This document shows, in pieces, positions 45,201 through 60,200 of a stretch of DNA of 64,000 nucleotides. Position 1 is the stretch's first letter, and the number at the start of each line of letters is the position of its first letter. The position numbers were made by a program, and so were the translations under genes. The notes beneath the pieces are model-generated. The model saw only the letters and a list, made by a program, of their open reading frames with translations. It searched no databases and was not told where the DNA came from. The stretch is from Paragordius varius. Its lineage: Eukaryota > Nematomorpha. The DNA is taken from contig OZ176050.1 in assembly GCA_964247055.1 (NCBI GenBank), forward strand, positions 12,710,001 through 12,774,000. The letters are read 5' to 3'.

Positions 45201-48200
45201 TACAGTAAAAACTGAAATTATACAGACAACGTAAAAATATAAAGACAAATATTTTTTTCTAAAATACAACCATACTTTTTACATCTATTTCAATATTACT
45301 AACTCATTGTTTTAAATGGCAAAGTGTGAAATAGAGATATAAATTACTAAAACAATCAATTCTATATATTACAATTGTAAATAAATAGCTTATATAGGAA
45401 AAAGTAAGGTATATTAAAAGTTTGGTTGTTTTTTAGATAAAAATATTAGTCTTTACATTTTTACGTTTTGTTCTTATAATTTTAGTTGTTTCTGTATTAT
45501 TTTACAGTTTAATTCAAATTAGTTAGAACTTTAAACTATATGTAACCTAGCAACACGGGCAGTTTTCTTAATCTAAATTCATGCCTTTCCATAATAATAA
45601 AATTAAATTTAAGCCACAGTTTTAGTTTGTAGAAAAAATAAAAATATCCTGTTTTTTTAGTTTACTACGGCTAAAATATAAATTAATCTTTTTATTAAAT
45701 ATAATCAGTAATAGGAAAGAAAGAAAATATAGAACATTTAATGTTACATTATAGAATAAAAAATATTAAGTCAACGATTTGGTCGAATTTTTTTTCTGCC
45801 TGAAAATGTTATATATGGAATCTTTACACTCCATACTTTAATGTATATATTGGATGATTACGTTTGCATCGAAAATTGATACGTTACAAAATATTATAAT
45901 TTAGTAACACATATTATGTTTCTAAATTACAAAATACAACAGCATTATTTTGATTTGCAGATATTATTGGACAAAAAATACGTTAAAATATGATCCCTCA
46001 GCCAATGAAGGCCGTGTCATTATGGTTTCATCGAAAGGAACTTTAACCATCACACGCCCCGTGTATGATGATGAAGGCATATACCAATGTTTTGCAACTA
46101 ATCAATATGGCACGGCGGTTAGTAATGCAGTACGACTCTTGTATGCACGTAAGTGGTTTTTTTAAACTTTAGATTTGGTCTTTTTTATGTATTTGCTATT
46201 AAAGAGATGATGGGTTTTGTCTAAATAATAAAGAGTTATAGTGGTATGATTATAACCAGTGATTTACTAATAAGTTATTACTAAAACATCAACTAATTAA
46301 TCACATAGTGTTTATAATGTATTTATGACAATCCATAAAAAAGTATGAATTTTTAGTTTTGTACCAATATGATATACTACGTAATATACCTACCATTTGC
46401 ACATCACCCTTGAACAATTTAAATCCACTCTAAATTAAATTATGTGTTTTTTGAGATTAAAAATTACCCTAATTTTATAATATTTTTAAAACATAAAATT
46501 CTGTTTAAAATTAATATAATGCTGAAAAATTAATAAACTATGTCGTAAAAATATATTTTATATTAATGATGAGTTATATTATCCCGAACACAATTTATTT
46601 TTAGGGAGAAGAATTTTTTAAGGATGAATTTGAATTATATATGGTATCATTTGCTTATGGTTAATAACGTTTCAAATAATGATCCCTATTCCTTCCATAA
46701 TTGCAATTCAACCAAACTTTAATTTGGAGATTTATAGTTTTATATTTAGACGATTGTAATATATGATTATTAGCTTATGGTGTAATCTGCTTATAATAAA
46801 AAGAAAATAAGGTGTTGTACGTGTAAACAATGTTAGTACTGTAAATTGTTAAAGTGTATATTTTGAATATGATAACCTAATAAACTTGATTGTTCAAGCT
46901 TAACTTTTTAATAAATAAAGGTTTCATTTTAAAAAAATACCCTATCTCAATGTATACACTTGATTGTTGACTCAAAGTATTATTTAAGTTTAGAAAAAAG
47001 TTATGATTAATATAAGGGGGTTTGGAAATGCTTGTATATGCAGTAATCCATGGTCAAACCCAGTCAATTAATTCCTTAAAGGAATTATATGTTATAACCA
47101 AATAAAATCAAAACGAATTTCTCATAATGCCATTGATAGTGTTGATACAACCATATTAAAAATTGACGAAAATACTAAAATAGTTATTAGTTTATTGTTT
47201 CTTATCACCTGGAGAACATATCTAAGACGGTGTAAAATAAAAAAACTCTAAGTATAAACTTATATTTTTAAAATGCTTAATTAATTGGTCTTGGCACATC
47301 GATAAAAATTATTCATACACTTAATTATAAAAGATATAAAGTTTGTTTACTAAGTTAAATATTTTCGCTTTATTTTTTATGTCAAAAATTTTGTGATATG
47401 TAAATATATAACCCTTAATGGTATACTTTTGAGCGTTATTATAGTGTTCTCTATTAAATATATATAAATTTAAATATACCTAATTATTATCAAAATATTT
47501 AGCTTTTTGTTAAAATATTATTTTATTTTTCAAGAATCACGAAATTGCCAAAATATGTGAAAATATCGATTTTATGTCATGTTTAAACAGAATATATAAT
47601 ATACATGCAATATTATCCTATAGTACTCACGCTATTTTTATTATATATGGACCTAAAAAATTATTTTTTAAAGAGGAAAAGGATATATCATACCATTAAT
47701 ATTTTTAAAAGATTCTCCATTCTGTCGTCCTAGTATTATCTAGTCTAATACCTGAAATTTTCATGAAAACAACTACATAATAAACTATATTAGTAATATT
47801 TTAACTTCTATAAAATGATAAACAAAATTTTAACATTACAAACTAATGTGGTATGAAATTTAAAATCAACAACATATAAGTTAATTTTACAGCAAAATAC
47901 GTACTTTTGAAATTTAGTAGTCTAATAACATAGTTGATCATTAATACTGAATTTTTATAAATTAATCATGAATTTTACTCTATACCTAAGGCTGAATAGG
48001 AAATAACATGTTAAAACGGAAAAGGCATATGTGAAACCAATCTTATTGTATATATAACATAAGTTTGTGGTATAGTATTAATTAACAAAGGTAAAAGACC
48101 CCACATACCATTAGTGCTGCAATATAATTCTCTACAATTATTTATTTTTCTGACGTTTTAAGTGGTGTTGTTAGGAACCAAAATAAATTTGGTTGTACCT

Positions 48201-51200
48201 TTTTCTACTAACGTATTTAATGGTCTAATTATATATAGCTTAAATGCATAGAAGTTTATCGATTAATCAATTTTTGGGAAGGTTGTAAAGGCCATTGGTT
48301 AGTGAAATAACATTAAATGTGTCTAAAAATATATCTTGCAATTAAAATTATCGTATTAAACCTGAAAATTTAGGATACGAAATAGGGTCACAAGATCTAA
48401 ATATGGATATAACAGTTAAGATGTTATAACACAGAAGTTTGATTTTTTCCTCAATCAACCATTTAAATGACCAACTTATAACGAAATTGCTCTTTACGGT
48501 AGACCAGATTCGTGAAATAACGCATTTTATGTGTCTAAAATATATCAAGTGTTTTACTTAGTTATAAAAAATTGAAATTTAAAAGTTATCAAAAGATATA
48601 ATTTTAATTTAGTTTAATTCTCTAAATTAGTTTTAGGACTATATTGTTAAATATAATTTTTTATATGGAAATTTAGGTCTTGAACTGTTCCCGAGTACTG
48701 AACCGGTTAAGGTTGAAGTCAAGAATGGAGATCCATTAACGCTTATGTGTATGCCACCTACTGGAATCCCTACACCACAAGTCTTTTGGTTAAAAGCGGT
48801 AAGCCATTCTCAATTAGTGTGTTCTTTTTGTACTCTCTTATATACAATATAAAAAATTTTTATATTGAAATAAATGTTAATGTTGTGATAATTTTTTACC
48901 CTGGTATAAGTATTTTTGTTTTGCTACTCAGTAATTATCAAGGCATACAATGATAAAAGCACGTGAATCATTTTTATTCACATAAACTTTGTAATTTAAG
49001 CAACTTTATAGAGAACGTATTAATTTTATTCCAAATATTATTAAACGCTCGTTTATTTTTATTAATCCATTTAACATTAATTAACAGTCTTTTTTGTACA
49101 AACGGGGGGACCGCATACTTTTTTTACTAATATACTATTTTTTATTAAACAGTAAAAATGACTAAATTTATGCGTTTTTACTTAATTGATTTGTTCACAA
49201 TAACTAAAAAACACTGTTATCCCATTTATACGCATAAACATGCACAAAATATATCAAAAATGTCATTTTTTTAGTAATAATACAGTAGCGTATGGAGTAA
49301 AACAATATTGGTCTATAATAGAATTAAAAATTGTTTTTTTTTAATAAAACAAGGGGATATTGTAGGATTGTTTTTTTGTGAAAAACATTTTTTTATTCTT
49401 TTATGGACTAATATTGTTCTACTCCATACGTACTGTAATACAACAAAAGAGATATGGTAACAAAATTTTGGCTTTAAACCAATTGAAATACCGCCCTTAC
49501 TATTTTTATCTTGTTAAACCATTCAAATCATCCTTTTACCTTTAAAATTAAGAATTTCCAATTTTTTTTTATTTTAATTTAACTATTTATTCATCGATTC
49601 ATATTCCCTGTAGAATGATTTCAAATGGATCACTTGTTCGAAACGCATTATGCCAGATGATGATGGAAATTTACATTTCGCCTATGTTAATAGTACGGAG
49701 GATGTCCAATTGTTGGGTAATGCCGGCAGTTATGATAGCTCAAACAATAACAGTTATACTTGTATGGCTAATAATCCTACACTCAACACACTCAATCAGG
49801 ATAAATATAACAATCTCATTGTCAAACAACCAAGTACTTTAATCATAGTTTTAGTTTTGTAAAGCTATTTTCTTGTACAAATAAGAAGGAAGGTATTCAA
49901 ATTACTAAAAGATTAAGGCCCCAACGGAAATTTGATGTTTTTTAATTGTGTTTTTAATGGTTACGCCCGAAAGATTAGTAAAATATGCATTAAAGATATT
50001 GGCTATATAGATCTTTTGAGTGGTGATTACATGATTTATTGTCAGGCAAATTTAATTTCTTGTCTTGGATTTATAAATATCAATTTACAATTTAAGTAGT
50101 AAAAAACGAAATATATACTTACTGATGCACTTTATTCAATAATGGCCATGCAACACATTTCGCAAACAGTATTGTAAAGTTAGTTAATAATACGATATAT
50201 TTTATATATATATTGTCACTAATTATCTTATACGCATTTTCTAAAAAACATATTAATCGCTTTCAAAATATTTTTAATTCTTATGTTTTCCTTAGATGAT
50301 CCGATTCCAAACAGACCTCCACAACTTATGTGGACCACATCGGTCAATACTTTAATACTAGAAGGACAAAGGCTAAAGCTTAGATGCATATATAGCGGAT
50401 TGTAAGTTATTTTTTAATTGCTTTTTGAATATTTAAAAGGCCAATGATTATTTTTTTATATTAGCCCCTTTTTACCATTAAAAATGGGAAAATTAATATA
50501 ATACTTTTGATAAAACTATGAAAATATAAAATTATCGGAGGTAGAATATTTAAACTTTTCAAAAACCCCAACCAATTAAATTACACAAACACAAACCAAA
50601 ATAATTTGTGTTTTTGTCCATTTTTCTCCCTTTTTGAAGCGGTTTGTTCACGATTAAAAAATTACCTTCAAAAGATGTATGTATACATTGTCCCAAAAAA
50701 ATGATTAAATTTTTATTAAGTTAAAAAGTATTATAATTTCGTGCAAATAAATTATATAGCCCAGCGCCCGAAATAAGTTGGCGCCGTATTGATGGTTCCG
50801 ATTTCCCTGTCGGTCGTCATTCGTTTGATTGTTTTAATCACGATCTTATCATATATCCCGTGAGGGCCGAAGACCAAGGCCAATATGAGTGTCGCGCTGC
50901 CAATGGGATTGCCCCTGATCAAAAACGTGTTATTCGTGTTAGTGTTGAAGGTTTTATCATTTTGATTTTGATTTTTGAAATGTGCATTTTTGGAAAATCT
51001 TTAATAATTTCCTTTAAGTTATTTTTGTTTGATTGAGCATAGATACCTATTTGACAAATAAATTCCAAAATTAACTTGTATGATTAATTTTTTTCTATTT
51101 TAAACAAAATATAAATATTATTTAAGCAATATATCCTTTGTGCTAAATAATGTAAGTATGTCAGTTTGATATATGAATAATAATTTTTAAAACAAATATA

Positions 51201-54200
51201 CATGTAAAATATATATGGAAATGGTTATAATGACTCTTGATAAATCAATGTTTGCCAAAATACTTTTTTTTAACATTTATGTTTTAAATGATTCAAAATT
51301 TTATTCACTTAAATACTATATATAGGTTATAGCAGTCATGTATGTTTAAAATTGTAAAACATACGTTTATAATTGATTTTACTTTGTTTTTAATTGTTTA
51401 CAATAAATAGGCTATTATTATTTTAAGGCTTAAAAATGCGCATGTTGAAAATTGACATATCAAACATCATAACAATTAAAAAGAAAAGTAAAATCAAGTA
51501 AAAACGTATGTTTGACAATTCTAAACATACATGACTGTATTTATTTTTATTCACTAAAGTACTGATAATTTGCTTTCCAAATATATTTACAATACCTATT
51601 ATTTTATTTTAGCCGCCCCAAAATGGGAAATTAAACCTGAGAACATAAACGCTGCTGAAGATGAAAATGTCAGTTTTGAGTGTCGAGCCCGTGGAAAACC
51701 CAAACCCCTTATCCAATGGTTTTTTAATGGCGTTCCCATTGCAAGTACAATCATTAAAAAACTTTTTATGGCCAAAATTTATTGACTATTTACGCATTTT
51801 ACAATATGCGTTTGATGGCTATGAAAATTACGTATTAATAATGGCTTAATTTGCTAAAAAGAATATTTTTAACTTTTAGAACTTTTATTAGTACTTATGG
51901 GTTGGTTAATTGACGGTGGATATTGCCATATTGGATATTTTACCTAATATTTTTAGCAACATAAGAAAAAATTACTAGAAGTTATAAATGGTTTTAATGG
52001 ATGTCTAAAAAACCCTTTTTTTTAATTTTGTTTTCTTTATTGCAAAATAATAAGGTTTTTTGAAACATATTTATAAATTTTCAAAATATATTTATATTTT
52101 TGCATCCAAAAAATATTGAAATAGATTTACCCTACAATGAACGGAGAAAGGTGTCAGGTAATGTTATAACCATATCAGCTTTAAAGAAGGATTCAGACAT
52201 TGGTGTTTACCAGTGTAATGCCAGTAATACCCATGGATATATTTATGCTAACGCATATCTTAACATTTTGGGTAGTTTATTACAATTTCATACTTTTTAT
52301 TTAATGAATGATGAAAAATGTTTTTTTTTGCATTTTTGGAAATTTTACCCAATTAATAGGACAACAATAGCGATAAACTACTCTACTAAATTTTGATAAA
52401 GTTTTTACTACATTATTTTTATAACGAATTATACACTGTATTCAATCTTACTAAAATTAATCATATAATAGATATTCATTTCAATTCTAAACGTTTTCTA
52501 TAAAATAGCTTATATCATCATCAGTAAGGCGCCTTAATTATAGAACTTATCGATTGATTTTACTTATAATGTATGTTAGACCATTATTTTTCTTTAATAT
52601 AAATATTTATAGACTGTCACAGAAATGTACTTAAATCAATTAATTAATTAAGAAATTATCAAAATCTTTTTACATATTATTTTATCAATAGTTGTTTATA
52701 TTTAACTACAAATTTAACAGCTGAACCTCCCGTGTTTAAAATGGCCCCTCGAAAGCTCTTAGAGGTGGTAGACTCTGGCCCGGCTAATATAAGTTGTGTC
52801 ACGTTTGGAGCTCCACAACCTCGGGTGACTTGGTTTAAGGATGGCGTCGAAGTTACAGGAGGTCGTTATCAATACTCCGATAAGGGAGTTCCACCCAAAC
52901 AAGCTCAGAATAGACAAGGAATTAACCATGCAGATCAATCAAGTTTGAAGAGATTTTTTGCGTTTTTTTATGTGTTTGAATTTACACATTTAGAAATTGA
53001 AACTATAAAGACTTAGGGCGTAAACAATCAGAAAATAGTATATAAAATTAATCAATCAAAGACTGCTATATTTTTTGAATTATAATTATTTAAATCTTTT
53101 TAGAACATATTTGTAATTTTAGTTTTTATTGCGTTTTTAATAATTTTAATTTTTTTATATATTTATGTATCTGGATTGGATCGACATTGGAAATAAAAAA
53201 TGGAAAATAATTATATGTTTGAAAAAATATTATAATTTTTCATAAAAATGATAATGAGTTTGGTTGTTAAAAATTTGAAAGGACTGTATTAATAAGCGGT
53301 CAAACTGGTTATTGTTTTATTACTAGATAAAAACGCACCAACTATGTACAAATTTTCCTCTCCCATATATTAAATATAAAAACTATATTAACAAATTTTT
53401 ATATACAATCTTAATTTATTTTTTTATCGATATATATATTCAAGATGAGAATTCAAATTCCATAACATCAACCACGCAACGTAGTACGACAGGAAAATTT
53501 TTAATCATTCAAAACGTAGTCCATAGCGATGCAGGGAATTACACGTGTGAAGCGGTAAATAAGTTTGGAAGTGTAAAAGCTAGTGGAATGTTAATTGTAA
53601 AGGGTATAATTTTGAGTTAATAAATAAATCTTTTTTATATTGGTTTAATTTTATTTAAACTTGCATAAATATGCATGTTATAGCTACAGTCTTGAAGCTT
53701 TTATCAACTTAGCATATTATACCCTTTGAAAAAGGTGTACTTATAGATTTTTTTTAAAATCAGTTTGCTTATATTGAAACTCTTATTGAAATTTAAACTA
53801 AATAAAATTTTTTGATTCGACAAATCGAATACCACAAAGTAAAATATTGATAATTCGATATAAAACATAATTATATAATTGTAATTACATATTTTAATAT
53901 ATACGATAGCTCATACCGTTATACAAACTCGTCCACAGAATGGCGAAGTTAGGATCGGGGAACCAGTTGTTTTCCGATGTTCAGCTGTTAGTGATTCCTC
54001 CCTGCCTCTTGAGATTGACTGGGAAAAGAATGGAGAATCCATTTTTTCTACTACAAGTTAGTTTCTACAATTTTTTGTTTTGAAATCTGTGCCGAAAGTT
54101 AGATAATTTTTTAATTTTAGTTGAAACTGTATATATTTTTGATCTTTTGAAACGTTATATTATTAGTGTTCATTTCGGTATATCCAAAAATTAAATTTAG

Positions 54201-57200
54201 CTATTTAGATTATATCGCAAAGTGATACTTTATGAGAATAATTAATTTTTTTATAACTATAAGGGAATATGAATTGTTTTTTCTGGTGTAAGTACTTTTT
54301 TAAATAAAATCAACCCCCTTCTCATCACGACCCAAAATAACTATTATTCATTTTATAATATCATTCTGAAGATATTTAGAATAATTTTTTTTTGTTTTTC
54401 CCTCATTGTATGGTTTTTTGAACCACAAACAGTTTATGTTAAAGTTTAACTTTATCCGATAATACGATCTTTTAGAACGGATCAGTGATATGTTTATATA
54501 AAAATGCTCATATTCTTAAGCCAATTAGCTATCTAAAGGGATTATTTCAATATAAAATGAATAATCTTTAAACCATAGTTGTTATAAATATTATTATATA
54601 TTATTTTATTTGCCACACTAAGGGAGAAAATTTGTAGATTACGATAATTCGGACGGGAGTATGTTAATAGATGATATAACGGATAAACCTGAATATGAAG
54701 ATACCACATCAGATTTAGTTCTCGTGAATGATATTGAATCATCGCTGCATCATTCAAGCAACTCAAACAATAAAAATAATGTGGTGACCAGTACGCATGT
54801 TGATAATCAAAGGTAATTTAATTATTTGTTAAGTTAAAAATTTTAGTTTAATAATGTTTAGAGTGTAATATAGAGTTTGTTCTTTAAATATTATGATAAG
54901 TTTGGTTTAAAAATTTTAATTCTTATACTACGAGCAATTTTAGTTATCAGATAATGAATAATGGCAAAATACAAAATAAAAACCTTATTAATGTTTTCGA
55001 CCCACTTAGTGCACAATTTATATAACAATGTTTTTTTAATGCTGTCCATTTTCAAATATCTTCTAAATAAGCACCCCTTTTACAATTAAAATTCCTACCC
55101 TTAACTTAACAAAACAAATTATTGTAATTATTATAATTGTATATTTTCCCCTTTTAGAGTTTTCAAAAATCCCATTGATAATTCGTTGACAATAACCAAC
55201 ACGCAACAAAGTGACACAGCCTCATATACTTGTGTTGCTCGAACTAGGCTTGATGAAGCCCGAGCCACGGCTAATCTTACTGTTCAAGGTTTTTTATAGA
55301 TTTACTTAATTTATTTTAGCAAATTTTTTGATAGATATTATAGGATTTGTGGCTTTCAAAAGTGATATTATTCATATTACAAATATTTTTTGTCTTATAT
55401 GATCTTGCTTTTCAATGAGTTTATGTAATAAGCCGACTTAATTTCTAAGCAATCAATTGTTGGCTAATATATTTATTGACTTTGTTTTCGTAAGGCTTAA
55501 TTCAATATTAAAGACATATTTATGTTTTTTAAGGCTTTAATAGTTTTAGATAAAACTGTAAACTAATTAATTTAACCTAAATTTTAAGTGGTAATTAAAC
55601 ACAAATTTTACACGATATAAAACCCTTTCAAAGTAATATATTATTATTGTAAATTATATGTGTTTGGTTCACTGGTTAAATTTTTATGGTTAATTTTTTT
55701 TCATAATTTTCAATACATCTTTTAAAAAAATATTTTAACATTGCAAATTATGCATTTTCCAAATATTTTTTTTATAAATTTTTTTCAGGTAAAATATTAT
55801 AAATTTTTGCTTATAGATGTTCCCAATCCACCGACTGATATAACTTTGGTAAGTTGTATGAGTCGATCTGCTACCATAAGTTGGAAACCTAATGGGGATA
55901 ATAGTGCCCCTATACTTCGTTTTTTGGTTCAATACAATGTTTCAAGTCCGTATGTTAGACAACAGATGAATTCAGATACTATGAATCAACAAAATATAAA
56001 CACTAATCGAAATGGTAATGGACGAAGTGGTATAATTATTTAGTATTTTGTTAAAAAATGAAAATCTAAATAAATGTATTTATTATTATTAACAAAATTT
56101 TATTATTGATAATATACAGTAAACATTAGTAAAATAAGGCAAAAAAACCAATGCTTGTAAATTTGGATAGAAAATAAATTTATTAGCAAATTAAGGAGAA
56201 TTTTATAAACAGTTTATTTGAATAGAAAAAATATTATGTATAAATGGGTATTTTTGACATAAGATAAACTCTATATCGATTTCCTGCAATAGATTTATGT
56301 TTATACAGTATAATTAATAGTAACAAAACGATATAAACAATTGAAATTTATAAAACCTAATATAAATTTTTTTCATTTCGATATATTTTAGATATGGCCG
56401 CCTCAGATTTAGATGGTGGTTGGGTGACATATACTAAACCCATCCCTCCGGGCGAAAGACAAACCGTTATACCTCTCAAAGCTAATGCTAATTATACGTT
56501 TCGCGTTCGTGCCGAAAATAAAATAGGTTTGCTATATATATATAAGTAATTCTTGATTTTAAGCGCTTTTTTGGGGCATTTGAATCATTGTTAAAATTAA
56601 GATTACAAATTTAGGAATTAAAACTACATTAAAAGTTTTGGGCAGAGGGCTATAAATACAAGCATTTTTTACAATTACAATTTTATAAATGTACTGCTAA
56701 AACTAAAATTGAGCTTTAAAATTAATTTGAAACATGATGGTATTTAGCGTTAAACAGGGGCAAAACAAATAAATAATTTTTTAAAACTATTCGACATTTT
56801 AATTCTCTTTTAATGGTTATACAGATATAATTGTAATATAATGTGTCATGTCATATAAAAACTTTATTCGCATTGATAAGCTCAAAACTTACTATGAATT
56901 ATTAACTTTAAACCAATTTTTTCGAAAAAAAACTTAACTTTCTATTATTTGAAAAGCAAAAAACTAAAAACATTTCACAAAACAAGTAAAATACCTTATG
57001 ACTTGGTCCATCTTGCACTTTTTTGCATTGATATATATCTTCAACTTATTATGAATTATTAACTTGAAACCATTTTTTTTTTCAACGTAGTAATTTTCAT
57101 TTACCCATTATGATTCATAACATTTTACTCAAGTATTAATTAATTCCCAACTTGAAATTATCTTTTCTTCCCTTTTTACCAGGTTTATCACCCATACCTG

Positions 57201-60200
57201 AAAGCATTTCAGGTATTGATTCAACCCAAATTCAATCATCCCCTGCCCTTAGGATGTTAGCTGCCTCTAAAGGAAACATAAACAGTAAAGAATCAAATTT
57301 CGTAACACAAGTTTGTTCAACTCCACCCGATTTACCTGAATCAAATCCGACGGATGTGCGAGCTGGCGGCCCTAACCCCAATAAGCTTGAAATCTTTTTT
57401 ACGGTAAAAATTTATTGATTGATTTTATTTTTGGGTTTGTCTAATCGCATTTATGATCGATATTTGATTGGAAGTTTTAGTTAGAAGATTTTATTGGTAT
57501 AAGTATTGACTGTCCATATTTTTGGCCCACTATTTTGTTGAAATGGAAATTAGAGTGAACCGATCTATTGGTTAATAAATTAAATGTATTGATAGATTTT
57601 TACTGATATTTTCTATTATCATATTTTATATTCGCAAATTCTATCTCATATAAATGTTATAATCCATTTCAAACTTAACCATCATCCATTTGATTTAATT
57701 TATGATTATATATAACATAGTTAATTGAAATTGAAAAAATGGTATTTTTAACATACTAATTAAATGTATAGCCATAATAATAAACGACGGATTAATAATG
57801 TTTTGTATTAACAATTGTTAAAACCACGAAATAATGATATAAAAAACAAACCGAAAATGATATAAAAATTATATTCTGAAAATAATATATATGTGAAACC
57901 CGTTGTCAATAGTAATCGCAGGCTAGTTTCGTGTTTGTTAGCCTTCATTACTACGACACAACTATTTGACTTGGGGTTTTTACGTACCAATTTGGTTTCA
58001 GTTTAAATTTTGTTTTTATCATTATTTCACGGGACTTAACAATTGTTAAATGTTTATTATATACCATTTACAGTTCAAATTCATCCTTGAACAATTCAAA
58101 TTCACCCTCGAACAATTCAAATTCACCCTAAAATAAATTATGTATTTTCGAACTAATATAACTCATTATTAATATGAAATATATGTTTATGTTATAGTTA
58201 ATTATTTTTCAGTATTATTTTTTTTTAATACAAAATTTTTATTTTTTAAAAATATATAAAAATATTGGTAGTTTTTAATATTAAAAAACATATATTTTAT
58301 TTGCGGGTGAATTTGAATTGTTCGAGGGTCAATTTGAATTGTTTAAGGGTGAAATTGAATTGTAAATGGTATATTATATTACATATATATAGCCGCCACC
58401 CAAGCTAGATTGGGCCGGTCCAGGTTTTCATTACATGCTAAAGTATCGTAAAGCCATTAATGACCCGACCATGGCAGCCTCCTCAAAAAACACTGTTCCC
58501 TTCACCACATTCCCTATTCGGGATCCTTTTACCAGTTCTGTTGTTCTGACAGAAAACATCCCAAGATATACGCCTTACGAAATTAGCCTAACCTCTGTCA
58601 ATGATTTAGGCCAATGTCGAATCCCGGCCATACCTATCATTGGTTACAGTGGGGAGGATGGTAAACTTTACTTTTACTATTAGTTTTAAGTTTTTGTAGC
58701 ATAAATTGAATTATTACCGAAAAAAATAAAAATGAAAATTAATGTCCACAATTTAAGCAAAAAAAGATTAGTTTCAGCCATTATTATTAACTACTATCTC
58801 TACTGTATGTTGGATTATATATAAAAAATTGTTATAATTGATTATGGACGCGTGTGATTGGTATTTAAATTTATTTACCACTATTTGGATAATATTTTTA
58901 TCGATATGTCTCCAGTAGGAATAAATAATAACAATGTTAAAGTCTATTAATTATAATGCCTGGATAATTTAAGTATAAGCTATTTAAATGTATCAATAAG
59001 CCAAGAATTCGGATAATAAAATTGTTTTATACACGTCTTCAGTAGGATGAAATATTGAGAAATATTTTTTTGTTACAAATATATGGTTTAAGAAGTGTTT
59101 AATTTTCACTAATTACAAGTTAAAGTATATCCTAAAATAAAATTATAGTTGTGTATTCAAATTAACCATTAACAGACTATGTGATAATTTTTTTTCTGAT
59201 ACAATGTAGATGTTTTATCAGTGATATTCGTATTTCTAATGGTCGATATATATTGGACTCTTTTTTCACACCTTAACTATGTTTCTAATTTAATATTTAA
59301 TTATTTGTAAAAGAAGAATTTTTTATTTGACTTTAATTCATTCAAACAAAATTTAGTGCCCACCACCATAATTCAAGATTTTAAACTTGTGGATATTAAC
59401 GGTCCTACATCGGCTCGTGTTTCATGGGCTTCCGTTGACCCCAAAACTCTAAATGGAGAATTTAAAGGATTTAAAGTATAATGTTAATTAATTTTTATTG
59501 CAGCATTCTTAGTTTTTATATAAAGAGGTGCATTTTAAACTAAAAGTTTAACACTTTTTTAGATCCCTTTTTTTCGTTGTAGTGAATACACGAAAGATAA
59601 ATATGGGGTTTAAAAACCTTTAATTTGATATTTTTTACTTAAAGTTGTACTTATAAACCTACTCATTTTGACAACATACAAAATAATTAAATATTGTATT
59701 GTCTGTTCAAGATTAATTTCCTAATTTGTTTTACAATTTAAACGCCTTATCTTGTTTAATTTTACTCTAATAAATTATTTTACAACGAAAAAAAAAACGG
59801 AATGCCTAAAATCTTTTTATCCGTTTTTTTCTCTCTCTAGATTTTAAGTTGGACACCTCAACAAGAGGGTGGGTCTGAAAATGCCCGTGAAACCGTTATA
59901 AATGATCCTAATCAACGCACTGCACTTATTAGAACGCTAAAACCTTTTAGTCAAAATATCATAGCTATGCGTGTTTACAATAATTACTATGATGGCCCTC
60001 TTTCGACTGAAATTCAAGTCCAAACACCTGAAGGAAGTAAATTAATCTTTTTTCTCTAGCAAATAAACTATTTTTTTATAAAATAAATTTTTATTGGAAA
60101 AGGACAAAGAACTTAAATTTTAATGTTTTATAGAGGACGTACGAATATAAATTATAAAAACAGGACTTCAAAAGTTAAAGATAATTATTAAGGAAAACCA

